From Pseudomonadota bacterium (GTDB lineage: Bacteria; Pseudomonadota; Gammaproteobacteria; Burkholderiales; Burkholderiaceae_B): a DNA stretch of 25,415 bases. Under the pieces are notes generated by a model. It worked only from the letters and a program-made list of their open reading frames with translations, searched no databases and was not told where the DNA came from. Within the stretch, counting starts at the first letter, position 1. Each line of letters begins with the position of its first letter. Position numbers and translations under genes: made by a program. The stretch covers positions 1 through 25,415 of the forward strand of contig JAEZBO010000227.1 in the NCBI GenBank assembly GCA_023427085.1. Direction: 5' to 3'. Positions 1 through 7,341 of this stretch are shown here, piece by piece.

Positions 1-119
1 TGCCGGCGCCGCAAGGCCCCGCCACGACGCCGGCGACGGACGTGCCGGTGCCGCCGGCGACCTCCGGCGCCCCGGCATCGCCGGATGCGGGCGCCGCGGG
101 GCAGATCCCGACGCGCTGA
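1..119 (+). CDS. secG: SecG, protein translocase subunit, C-terminal end only
   Basis: This is the 3' end of an open frame that enters from the left edge, with the first full codon at 3 and TGA at 117-119. The visible 38 residues are almost entirely Pro, Ala, Thr and Gly and include DVPVPPAT, ending in QIPTR. A Pro/Ala-rich, low-complexity tail of this kind is typical of SecG in Burkholderiales, where secG commonly sits just before a tRNA-Leu gene and the nuo operon. SecG is a small inner-membrane partner of SecYE. The membrane segments lie outside the window, so the identification rests on tail composition and gene order, not on a diagnostic domain. Confidence 0.65.
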   Translation, partial: PAPQGPATTPATDVPVPPATSGAPASPDAGAAGQIPTR

Positions 120-161
120 GCGCGTCAAAAGCTCCGCTGCCCGGCAGTGGGGCACCCGTTT

Positions 162-175
162 CGGAGTACACTCCG
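162..175. promoter_or_regulatory. 14-base inverted repeat upstream of tRNA-Leu, possible operator or -10 region
   Basis: CGGAGT and ACTCCG flank a two-base AC spacer, a perfect 6-base inverted repeat. It contains TACACT (167-172), which could act as a -10 element for the tRNA and nuo transcript, but no convincing -35 element is seen 16-18 bases upstream. It may be a protein-binding site, a promoter element, or chance in GC-rich DNA. Confidence 0.25.
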
Positions 176-180
176 TGATT

Positions 181-234
181 GTCCGGATGCGCGCATCGCT
201 TCTTGCTGATGCATCCCTCGCAGGCGCTCCGGAC
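181..234. repeat. Inverted repeat enclosing two smaller palindromes, before the tRNA
   Basis: GTCCGGA (181-187) and TCCGGAC (228-234) are perfect inverted copies about 40 bases apart. Between them lie the 12-base palindrome GATGCGCGCATC (186-197, overlapping the left arm by two bases) and the 8-base palindrome GATGCATC. In RNA this could fold as a long-range stem or as alternative local hairpins ahead of the tRNA 5' end. It may be secG 3' structure or a processing signal; no poly-T tract follows it. Confidence 0.3.
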
Positions 235-245
235 GGTCAGAACAA

Positions 246-330
246 GCCGACGTGGTGAAATTGGTAGACACGCTATCTTGAGGGGGTAGTGGCGAAAGCT
301 GTGCGAGTTCGAGTCTCGCCGTCGGCACCA
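246..330 (+). tRNA. tRNA-Leu, anticodon GAG
   Basis: An 85-base class II tRNA with encoded CCA. The acceptor stem pairs GCCGACG with CGTCGGC. The D arm contains AATTGGTAGA. The anticodon stem is CTATC (273-277) with GGTAG (285-289), and the loop TTGAGGG places GAG at 280-282, reading CUC and CUU leucine codons. A long variable arm (TGGC-GAAA-GCTGT region) is typical of tRNA-Leu. The T arm is GCGAG-TTCGAGT-CTCGC. It lies between secG and nuoA on the same strand, so it may be cut from a longer transcript. Confidence 0.97.
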
Positions 331-336
331 ATTCAA

Positions 337-364
337 GGCCGGCCGGGCCACGCCCCGGCCGGCC
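337..364 (+). terminator. GC-rich hairpin between tRNA-Leu and nuoA, possible terminator or attenuator
   Basis: GGCCGGCCGGG (337-347) pairs perfectly with CCCGGCCGGCC (354-364) around a six-base loop, giving an 11-bp all-GC stem six bases after the tRNA CCA end. The following bases are TCCTTC, not a true U-run, so full termination is uncertain. It could partly end the tRNA transcript, mark tRNA 3' processing, or set how much transcription continues into nuoA, whose start is 28 bases further on. Confidence 0.5.
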
Positions 365-392
365 TCCTTCGCCAGACGAACGCCTGCGCCCG

Positions 393-764
393 ATGAACCT
401 CGACCAGTACCTCCCTGTCCTCCTGTTCATCCTCGTCGGCATCGGAGTCGGCGTCGCCCCCCAGGTGCTCGGCTGGGCCTTCGCCAAGGGCATGGGCGTG
501 CAGAAACCCGATGCCGCGAAGAACTCCCCCTACGAATCCGGCTTCGAGGCCTTCGGCGACGCGCGGATGAAGTTCGACGTGCGCTACTACCTGGTCGCCA
601 TCCTCTTCATCCTGTTCGACCTGGAGATCGCCTTTCTCTTCCCCTGGGCCGTGGCGCTCAAGGAAATCGGCCCCGTCGGCTTCTGGGCCGTGATGGTCTT
701 CCTGGGCATCCTGGTCGTGGGCTTCATCTACGAGTGGAAGAAGGGCGCGCTGGACTGGGAGTGA
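393..764 (+). CDS. nuoA: NuoA, complex I membrane subunit A
   Basis: Subunit A of NADH:quinone oxidoreductase, at the junction of the membrane and peripheral arms near the quinone site. The 123-residue protein has three hydrophobic stretches (about 7-30, 64-85 and 94-113). It has the family's conserved loop NSPYESGFEAF (44-54) and the acidic motif FDLEIAFLFPW with D76 and E78. Length is normal (about 120). The ATG at 393 is supported by the MNLDQYLPVLLF start common in betaproteobacteria, although no clear ribosome binding site precedes it. The loop carries Ser49 where I recall Cys in many betaproteobacterial homologues (ND3 Cys39 position); Ser is also normal in some lineages. It opens the nuo operon, 33 bases before nuoB. 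Confidence 0.96.
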   Translation: MNLDQYLPVLLFILVGIGVGVAPQVLGWAFAKGMGVQKPDAAKNSPYESGFEAFGDARMKFDVRYYLVAILFILFDLEIAFLFPWAVALKEIGPVGFWAVMVFLGILVVGFIYEWKKGALDWE

Positions 765-797
765 CCCGCGCCGGCACCGAGAACCTGAAAGCTTGCA

Positions 798-1277
798 ATG
801 GCAAACCAAGGCATCCTTGAAAAAGGCGTCGTGACCACGACGGTGGACACCGTCATCAACTGGGCCAAGACCGGCTCGCTCTGGCCGATGACCTTCGGCC
901 TCGCGTGCTGCGCCGTGGAGATGATGCACGCGGGCGCGGCCCGCTACGACATCGACCGCTTCGGCATGCTGTTCCGCCCGAGCCCGCGCCAGTCCGACCT
1001 GATGATCGTGGCCGGCACGCTGTGCAACAAGATGGCGCCGGCGCTGCGCAAGGTGTACGACCAGATGGCCGAGCCGCGCTGGGTGCTCTCCATGGGCACC
1101 TGCGCCAACGGCGGCGGCTACTACCACTACAGCTATTCCGTGGTCCGCGGCTGCGACCGCATCGTGCCCGTGGACGTCTACGTGCCCGGCTGCCCGCCGA
1201 CGGCCGAGGCCCTGCTGTACGGCATCATCCAGCTGCAGCAGAAGATCCGCCGCACCCAGACCATCGCGAGGGCCTGA
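798..1277 (+). CDS. nuoB: NuoB, complex I subunit carrying Fe-S cluster N2
   Basis: Subunit B (PSST-type, 159 residues) holds the terminal [4Fe-4S] cluster N2 that passes electrons to quinone. The four cluster ligands are visible: the tandem pair C37-C38 in GLACCAVEMMH, C102 in GTCANGGG and C132 in VPGCPPT. The fold signatures SPRQSDLMIVAGTL and YYHYSYSVVRGCDR are intact. The N-terminus (MANQGILEKG) differs from the MAIEG-type start I remember for Bordetella and Burkholderia, in line with the mosaic pattern described in the findings. The ATG at 798 lies after an A/G-rich stretch (CTGAAAG). nuoC begins two bases after the stop. Confidence 0.98.
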   Translation: MANQGILEKGVVTTTVDTVINWAKTGSLWPMTFGLACCAVEMMHAGAARYDIDRFGMLFRPSPRQSDLMIVAGTLCNKMAPALRKVYDQMAEPRWVLSMGTCANGGGYYHYSYSVVRGCDRIVPVDVYVPGCPPTAEALLYGIIQLQQKIRRTQTIARA

Positions 1278-1279
1278 GC

Positions 1280-1909
1280 ATGCAAAGCAACCTCGCTGCG
1301 GTCTGCCCCGCACCCGAAGCCGTGCGCGACGCGGTCGCCGCGGCGCTGGGCGACAAGGCCAGGCGCGTCGAGCTGAAGCTCGGCGAGATCACCGCCACGG
1401 TCGCCGCGAAGGATTACCTCGAGGCCTGCCGCATCCTGAAGGAAGCCGACGGCTGCCGCTTCGAGCAGCTGATCGACCTGTGCGGCGTCGACTACTCCGA
1501 GTACCGCATGGGCGAGTGGGACGGCGCGCGCTATGCCGTGGTCGTGCACCTGCTGTCCGTGAGCCTGAACCAGCGCGTGCGCGTGCGCGTGTTCTGCGCC
1601 GACGACGACATGCCGGAGATCGCGTCCGTCACCGGCCTGTGGAGCGCCGCCAACTGGTTCGAGCGCGAGGCCTTCGACCTGTTCGGGATCGTGTTCACCG
1701 GCCACGACGACCTGCGGCGCATCCTGACCGACTACGGATTCATCGGCCACCCGTTCCGCAAGGACTTCCCGATCTCCGGCCACGTGGAAATGATCTACGA
1801 CGCCGAGCGCCGCCGCGTGGTGTACCAGCCGGTGACGATCGAGCCGCGCGAGATCACGCCGCGGATCATCCGGGAAGACAAGTACGGCGGCCTCGAGCCG
1901 CGGGCCTGA
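1280..1909 (+). CDS. nuoC: NuoC, complex I 30 kDa-type subunit C
   Basis: Subunit C of the connecting arm of complex I, which packs against NuoD and lacks a redox centre. The 209-residue protein carries the 30 kDa-subunit signature REAFDLFGIVFTGH near residue 130, followed by DLRRILTDYGF and HPFRKDFP. The open frame runs far upstream into nuoB. The ATG at 1280, two bases after the nuoB stop, gives the usual family length, and the upstream extension is only nuoB read in another frame. nuoC and nuoD are separate genes here, as in other betaproteobacteria, not the fused nuoCD of enterobacteria. Confidence 0.96.
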   Translation: MQSNLAAVCPAPEAVRDAVAAALGDKARRVELKLGEITATVAAKDYLEACRILKEADGCRFEQLIDLCGVDYSEYRMGEWDGARYAVVVHLLSVSLNQRVRVRVFCADDDMPEIASVTGLWSAANWFEREAFDLFGIVFTGHDDLRRILTDYGFIGHPFRKDFPISGHVEMIYDAERRRVVYQPVTIEPREITPRIIREDKYGGLEPRA

Positions 1910-1913
1910 AGCC

Positions 1914-3167
1914 ATGGCAGAGATCAAGAACTACACCATCAACTTCGGCCCGCAGCACCCGGCCGCCCACGGCGTGCTGCGCCTGGTGCTGGAGCTGGAC
2001 GGCGAGGTGATCCAGCGCGCCGACCCGCACATCGGCCTGCTGCACCGCGCCACCGAGAAGCTGGCCGAGACGCGCACCTACCTCCAGACGCTGCCCTACA
2101 TGGACCGCCTCGACTACGTGTCGATGATGTCCAACGAGCACGCGTACTGCCTGGCCGTGGAGAAGCTGCTGGGCATCGAGGTGCCGATCCGCGCCCAGTA
2201 CATCCGCGTCATGTACTCCGAGCTCACGCGCCTGCTGAACCACCTGATGTGGCTGGGCGCGCACGGGCTGGACTGCGGCGCGATGAACATGCTGATCTAC
2301 TGCTTCCGCGAGCGCGAGGACATCTTCGACATGTACGAAGCCGTCTCGGGCGCGCGGATGCACGCGGCGTACTTCCGCCCTGGCGGCGTCTACCGGGACC
2401 TGCCGGACGCCATGCCGCAGTACAAGGCGAGCAAGGTGCGCAACCAGCGCGAGATCGAGCGCATGAACGAGGACCGGCAGGGCTCGCTGCTGGACTTCAT
2501 CGATGCCTTCGCGCAGCGCTTCCCGAAGTACGTGGACGAATACGAGACGCTGCTGACCGAGAACCGCATCTGGAAGCAGCGCACCGTGGGCATCGGCGTG
2601 GTCAGCCCCGAGCGGGCGCTGAACCTGGGCTTCACCGGCGCGATGCTGCGCGGCTCCGGCGTGCTGTGGGACCTGCGCAAGACGCAGCCCTACGAGGTGT
2701 ACGACCGGATGGACTTCGACATCCCGATCGGCCGCAACGGCGACAGCTACGACCGCTACCTGGTGCGCGTGCAGGAGATGCGCGAGTCCAACCGCATCAT
2801 CCAGCAGTGCGTGGACTGGCTGCGCGCGAACCCCGGCCCGGTGATCACCGACAACCACAAGGTGGCGCCGCCCGACCGCGAGAGCATGAAGTCCAACATG
2901 GAGGAGCTGATCCACCACTTCAAGCTCTTCTCCGAGGGCATGCGCGTGCCCGAGGGCGAGGCCTATGCCGCGGTGGAACATCCCAAGGGCGAGTTCGGCA
3001 TCTACATCGTGAGCGACGGCGCCAACAAGCCGTACCGCCTGAAGATCCGCGCCCCCGGCTTCGCGCACCTGTCCGCGATGGACGAGATGGCGCGCGGCCA
3101 CATGATCTCGGATGGCGTGGCCATCATCGGGACGATGGACATCGTCTTCGGAGAAATCGACAGATGA
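1914..3167 (+). CDS. nuoD: NuoD, complex I 49 kDa-type subunit D
   Basis: Subunit D (417 residues) forms the quinone-binding cavity together with NuoB and descends from NiFe-hydrogenase large subunits. It starts MAEIKNY and has the N-terminal loop GPQHPAAHGVLR, then DPHIGLLHRATEKL and MDRLDYVSMM. The C-terminal signatures are DGANKPYRLKIRAPGF and VFGEIDR. Full length, no gaps. The segment LDCGAMNMLIYCFRERED matches my memory of Comamonadaceae NuoD better than the LDVGAMAVFLYAFRERED form I recall for Bordetella and Burkholderia. The start is four bases after nuoC. The stop overlaps the nuoE start (ATGA at 3164-3167), suggesting translational coupling. Confidence 0.98.
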   Translation: MAEIKNYTINFGPQHPAAHGVLRLVLELDGEVIQRADPHIGLLHRATEKLAETRTYLQTLPYMDRLDYVSMMSNEHAYCLAVEKLLGIEVPIRAQYIRVMYSELTRLLNHLMWLGAHGLDCGAMNMLIYCFREREDIFDMYEAVSGARMHAAYFRPGGVYRDLPDAMPQYKASKVRNQREIERMNEDRQGSLLDFIDAFAQRFPKYVDEYETLLTENRIWKQRTVGIGVVSPERALNLGFTGAMLRGSGVLWDLRKTQPYEVYDRMDFDIPIGRNGDSYDRYLVRVQEMRESNRIIQQCVDWLRANPGPVITDNHKVAPPDRESMKSNMEELIHHFKLFSEGMRVPEGEAYAAVEHPKGEFGIYIVSDGANKPYRLKIRAPGFAHLSAMDEMARGHMISDGVAIIGTMDIVFGEIDR

Positions 3168-3655
3168 TCAGCGACGCAACCCGTGCGCGCTTCGACCGCG
3201 AAGTCGCGAAGTACCCGCCGGACCAGAAGCAGTCGGCCGTCATGGCCTGCCTGGCCATCGTGCAGCAGGAGCAGGGGCACGTCACGCCCGAGAGCGAACA
3301 GGACATCGCCCAGTACCTGGGCATGCCCGTGATCGCCGTGCACGAGGTCACGACCTTCTACAACATGTACAACCAGCGCCCGCTCGGCAAGTACAAGCTG
3401 AACGTGTGCACCAACCTGCCGTGCCAGCTGCGCGACGGGCAGAAGGCGCTGCAGCACCTGGAGAAGAAGCTGGGCATTGCGATGGGCGAGACCACGCCCG
3501 ACGGCCTGTTCACTCTGCAGCAGAGCGAGTGCCTGGGCGCCTGCGCCGACTCGCCGGTGATGCTGGTGAACGACCGCACCATGTGCAGCTTCATGAGCGC
3601 CGACAAGCTGGACCAGCTGGTCGACGGCCTCAAGGCTGCGGAGGGCAAGCAATGA
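3164..3655 (+). CDS. nuoE: NuoE, complex I 24 kDa-type [2Fe-2S] subunit
   Basis: Subunit E (163 residues) of the NADH dehydrogenase arm binds [2Fe-2S] cluster N1a. The thioredoxin-like domain supplies all four ligands: C82 and C87 in VCTNLPCQLR, C123 and C127 in SECLGACADSP. The N-terminal helical part has YPPDQKQSAVMACL and the motif HEVTTFYNMY (60-69), both usual for the family. The start ATG overlaps the nuoD stop, and the frame ends by overlapping the nuoF start (ATGA at 3652-3655), so D-E-F are probably translated in step. The open frame upstream of 3164 is nuoD read out of frame. Confidence 0.97.
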   Translation: MISDATRARFDREVAKYPPDQKQSAVMACLAIVQQEQGHVTPESEQDIAQYLGMPVIAVHEVTTFYNMYNQRPLGKYKLNVCTNLPCQLRDGQKALQHLEKKLGIAMGETTPDGLFTLQQSECLGACADSPVMLVNDRTMCSFMSADKLDQLVDGLKAAEGKQ

Positions 3656-4992
3656 CGCCGCAGCAAGTGCTCCAGCAGTTCCAGGCCACCGGCGTCCAGA
3701 CCTGCTTCCACGACCGCCACGTCAGCCCGCAGATCTACGCGGGCCTGGACGGCACCAACTGGCGCCTGAAGGACTACGAGGCGCGCGACGGCTACAAGGC
3801 GCTGCGCAAGATCCTCTCCGAGGGCCTCACGCAGGACCAGGTGATCGCCACCGTCAAGGAAAGCGCGCTGCGCGGCCGCGGCGGCGCCGGCTTCCCCACG
3901 GGCCTGAAGTGGAGCTTCATGCCCCGCCAGTTCCCGGGCCAGAAGTACCTGGTGTGCAACTCCGACGAGGGCGAGCCGGGCACCTGCAAGGACCGCGACA
4001 TCCTCGCGTACAACCCGCACATCGTCATCGAGGGCATGATCATCGCGGCCTACGCGATGGGCATCACCGTGGGCTACAACTACATCCACGGCGAGATCTT
4101 CCAGGTGTACGAGCGTTTCGAGGAAGCGCTGGAGGAAGCGCGCGCGGCGGGCTACCTCGGGAACAACATCCTCGGCTCGAGCTTCAGCTTCCAGCTGCAC
4201 GCCAGCCACGGCTTCGGCGCCTACATCTGCGGCGAGGAAACCGCGTTGCTCGAATCGCTGGAAGGCAAGAAGGGCCAGCCGCGCTTCAAGCCGCCGTTCC
4301 CGGCCAGCTTCGGCCTGTACGGCAAGCCCACTACGATCAACAACACCGAGACCTTCGCGGCGGTGCCCTGGATCATCCGCAACGGCGGCCAGGCCTACCT
4401 CGAGGTCGGCAAGCCGAACAACGGCGGCACCAAGCTGTTCTCGATTTCCGGCGACGTCGAGCGTCCCGGCAACTACGAGATCCCGATGGGCACGCCGTTC
4501 TCCAAGCTGCTGGAACTGGCCGGCGGCATGCGTGGCGGGCGCCAGCTCAAGGCGGTGATCCCCGGCGGTTCGAGCGCACCGGTGCTGCCGGCGTCCATCA
4601 TGATGGACTGCACGATGGACTACGACTCGATCGCCAAGGCGGGATCGATGCTGGGGTCGGGCGCGGTCATCGTCATGGACGAGACGCGCTGCATGGTCAA
4701 GTCGCTGCAGCGCCTGTCGTATTTCTATTTCGAAGAGAGTTGCGGCCAGTGCACGCCGTGCCGCGAAGGCACCGGCTGGCTCTACCGCATGGTCAACCGT
4801 ATCGAGAACGGCCAGGGCCGTCCCGAAGACCTCGACCTGCTCGACTCCGTGGCCGGCAACATCATGGGGCGCACGATCTGCGCGCTGGGTGACGCCGCGG
4901 CCATGCCCGTACGCGGCTTCCTGAAGCACTATCGCGACGAATTCGCACATCACATCGAGCACAAGCGTTGTGTTGTGCCGCAATATCTGTAA
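3652..4992 (+). CDS. nuoF: NuoF, complex I NADH- and FMN-binding subunit
   Basis: Subunit F (446 residues) oxidises NADH with FMN and passes electrons through [4Fe-4S] cluster N3. The glycine-rich GRGGAGFP (75-82) and CNSDEGEPGTCKDR mark the nucleotide/FMN domain. GAYICGEETALLES lies mid-protein. The N3 ligands C364, C367 and C370 in SCGQCTPCREG and C410 in RTICALGD are all present. The ATG at 3652 overlaps the nuoE stop. Codon use changes inside this gene: before about 4100 there are no CGT arginine codons, and six occur afterwards, with serine TCC giving way to TCG from about 4170. The reading frame is unbroken, so the protein should work even if the gene is a recombinant. Confidence 0.98.
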   Translation: MTPQQVLQQFQATGVQTCFHDRHVSPQIYAGLDGTNWRLKDYEARDGYKALRKILSEGLTQDQVIATVKESALRGRGGAGFPTGLKWSFMPRQFPGQKYLVCNSDEGEPGTCKDRDILAYNPHIVIEGMIIAAYAMGITVGYNYIHGEIFQVYERFEEALEEARAAGYLGNNILGSSFSFQLHASHGFGAYICGEETALLESLEGKKGQPRFKPPFPASFGLYGKPTTINNTETFAAVPWIIRNGGQAYLEVGKPNNGGTKLFSISGDVERPGNYEIPMGTPFSKLLELAGGMRGGRQLKAVIPGGSSAPVLPASIMMDCTMDYDSIAKAGSMLGSGAVIVMDETRCMVKSLQRLSYFYFEESCGQCTPCREGTGWLYRMVNRIENGQGRPEDLDLLDSVAGNIMGRTICALGDAAAMPVRGFLKHYRDEFAHHIEHKRCVVPQYL

Positions 4993-5007
4993 GGTTTGGA
5001 CGACACC

Positions 5008-7341
5008 ATGGTTGAACTGACCGTCGACGGCAACAAGGTCGAAGTTCCCGAAGGCAGCATGGTCATGCATGCCGCGCACAAGCTCGGGGTGTACGTACCG
5101 CATTTCTGCTATCACAAGAAACTCTCCATCGCGGCCAACTGCCGCATGTGCCTGGTCGAAGTCGAGAAGGCGCCCAAGGCCCTGCCGGCCTGCGCCACGC
5201 CCGCGACCAACGGCATGGTGGTGCACACCTGCTCCGAGCGCGCCGTGGCTGCGCAAAAGAGCGTGATGGAGTTCCTGCTCATCAATCACCCGCTCGACTG
5301 CCCGATCTGCGATCAGGGCGGCGAATGCCAGCTGCAGGATCTGGCCGTCGGTTACGGCGGCTCGTCGTCGCGCTACCGCGAAGAAAAGCGCGTGGTGTTC
5401 CACAAGGACCTCGGCCCGCTGGTCTCGGCCGAAGAGATGACGCGTTGCATCCACTGCACCCGCTGCGTGCGTTTCGGCCAGGAAGTCGCCGGCGTCATGG
5501 AGCTGGGCATGATCGGCCGTGGCGAGCACTCCGAGATCACCACCTTCGTGGGCCGCTCGGTCGACTCCGAACTGTCGGGCAACATGATCGACCTGTGCCC
5601 GGTCGGCGCGCTGACGTCCAAGCCGTTCCGCTACCAGGCCCGTACCTGGGAACTGGCGCGCCGCCGTTCGGTCAGCCCGCACGACAGCCTGGGCGCCAAC
5701 CTGGTGGTGCAGGTCAAGGGCGACCGCGTGCTGCGCGTGGTGCCGTTCGAGAACGAAGCCGTCAACGAATGCTGGATCAGCGACCGCGACCGCTTTTCGT
5801 ACGAAGGCCTGAACAGCGACGACCGCCTGACCGCGCCGATGGTCAAGAGCTGTGACGGGCAGTGGCGCGAGGTCTCCTGGAGCGAAGCCCTGCAAGCCGT
5901 CGCCCAGGGCCTGACCCGCGTGCGCGACAGCTTCGGCGCCGGCCAGATCGGCGCGCTGGCGACCGAATACGCCACCACCGAAGAATTCTCGCTGCTGGCC
6001 CGCCTGACCCGCGCGCTGGGTTCCGAGAACATCGATTTCCGCCTGCGCCAGGCCGATGGCTCGCTCGACGCCGCGCTCAAGGGCGTGCCGTGGCTGGGCA
6101 TGCCGGTGTCCGACCTGGACACCGCCGACTGCGTGCTGGTGATCGGTTCGGTGCTGCGCCGCGACCATCCGCTGATGGCCCAGCGCCTGCGCCAGGCCGC
6201 CAAGCGCGGCACCCGCATCATCCTGATCGACAGCCTGTCGGACGACCCGCTGATGCCGGTCGCCGCGCGCATGACGGTCGCGCCGTCGGCGCTGCCGCGC
6301 GCGCTGGCCGAAGTCGCCGTGGCGCTGGCCAAGCTCAAGTCGCTGGACGTGCCGGCCGGTTTCGCCAGCGTGCAGGCCAGCGACTCGGCCGCCAAGATCG
6401 CCGAACTGCTGGCCGCCAGCAGCCAGGGCGCGGTGCTGCTGGGCAACCAGGCCGTGGCCGCGCCGGCGGCCGGCGTGCTGGCCGCCAATGCCCGTCACCT
6501 GGCCGATGCGGCCGGTGCACGGTTCGGTTTCCTGACCGCCGGCGGCAACACGCTGGGCGGTTACCTGGCCGGCGCGGTGCCGGGGCAGGGCGGCAAGTCC
6601 GCCAGCGCGATGCTGGCCGAACCGCTCAAGGCCTACGTGGTGCTGCATGCCGAGCCGCTGCTCGACGCCGACAACGGCCCGCAGGCGCTGGCCGCGCTGC
6701 GCCAGGCGCAATTCGCCGTGGCGCTGACGCCGTTCCGTTCGGCGGCCGCCGACTGGGCCGACGTGATGCTGCCGGTCGCGCCGTTCACCGAAACCTCGGG
6801 CACCTTCGTCAACGCGCAAGGCCTGCCGCAGAGCTTCAAGGGCACCGTCGCGCCGCTGGGCCAGACGCGTCCGGCCTGGAAGGTGCTGCGCGTGCTGGGC
6901 AATGTGCTGCAGCTGCCGGGCTTCGACGACGAAAGCTCCGAATCCGTGCGTGACGCGGTGCTGGCGGGTGGCGTCGATGCGCGCCTGTCCAACGAGATCG
7001 TCGCCACGGTCGGCCTGGGCCAGTCCTTCGAAGGCGGCCTCGAGCGCGCCGCCGACCTGCCGATCTACCGCAGCGATGCGATCGTGCGCCGTGCCGAGGC
7101 CCTGCAGGCCACCGGCGCCTCGCGCGCCCCGTCGGCGCGCGTCAACGTCCGCACGCTGACCACGCTGGGCCTGGAAGCCGGCCAGTCGGTGCGCGTCAAC
7201 AACGGGCAGGGCGGCAGCGTCGAGCTGGCGCTGGTCCTGGACAACAGTGTGGCCGACGGCGCGGTGCGCGTCGCGGCTGGTTTCGAGCAGACTGCGGCAC
7301 TGGGTAGCGCCTTTGGTCAACTGACGCTGGAGCGTGCCTGA
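5008..7341 (+). CDS. nuoG: NuoG, complex I large Fe-S subunit
   Basis: Subunit G (777 residues) carries several Fe-S clusters of the peripheral arm. The N-terminal ferredoxin domain has the [2Fe-2S] ligands C34, C45, C48 and C62. Next are the His/Cys set H94, C98, C101 and C107 for N5, then C147, C150, C153 with C197 for N4. The remainder is a molybdopterin-oxidoreductase-like domain that has lost cofactor chemistry in this family. I chose ATG 5008 because MVELTVDG is the family start; an in-frame TTG at 4996 would add four residues (TAAGG at 4990-4994 lies just upstream). The segment RTWELARRRSVSPHDSLG resembles the Bordetella/Burkholderia type. The stop overlaps nuoH by one base (TGATG). 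Confidence 0.97.
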   Translation: MVELTVDGNKVEVPEGSMVMHAAHKLGVYVPHFCYHKKLSIAANCRMCLVEVEKAPKALPACATPATNGMVVHTCSERAVAAQKSVMEFLLINHPLDCPICDQGGECQLQDLAVGYGGSSSRYREEKRVVFHKDLGPLVSAEEMTRCIHCTRCVRFGQEVAGVMELGMIGRGEHSEITTFVGRSVDSELSGNMIDLCPVGALTSKPFRYQARTWELARRRSVSPHDSLGANLVVQVKGDRVLRVVPFENEAVNECWISDRDRFSYEGLNSDDRLTAPMVKSCDGQWREVSWSEALQAVAQGLTRVRDSFGAGQIGALATEYATTEEFSLLARLTRALGSENIDFRLRQADGSLDAALKGVPWLGMPVSDLDTADCVLVIGSVLRRDHPLMAQRLRQAAKRGTRIILIDSLSDDPLMPVAARMTVAPSALPRALAEVAVALAKLKSLDVPAGFASVQASDSAAKIAELLAASSQGAVLLGNQAVAAPAAGVLAANARHLADAAGARFGFLTAGGNTLGGYLAGAVPGQGGKSASAMLAEPLKAYVVLHAEPLLDADNGPQALAALRQAQFAVALTPFRSAAADWADVMLPVAPFTETSGTFVNAQGLPQSFKGTVAPLGQTRPAWKVLRVLGNVLQLPGFDDESSESVRDAVLAGGVDARLSNEIVATVGLGQSFEGGLERAADLPIYRSDAIVRRAEALQATGASRAPSARVNVRTLTTLGLEAGQSVRVNNGQGGSVELALVLDNSVADGAVRVAAGFEQTAALGSAFGQLTLERA

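Noticed and set aside
3358..7320. A 1320-codon open frame on the minus strand across nuoE, nuoF and nuoG
   Set aside because: It is antisense to genes with complete Fe-S and FMN motifs. Its product is rich in His, Arg, Gln, Ala and Asp with no domain, as expected from the complement of high-GC coding sequence.
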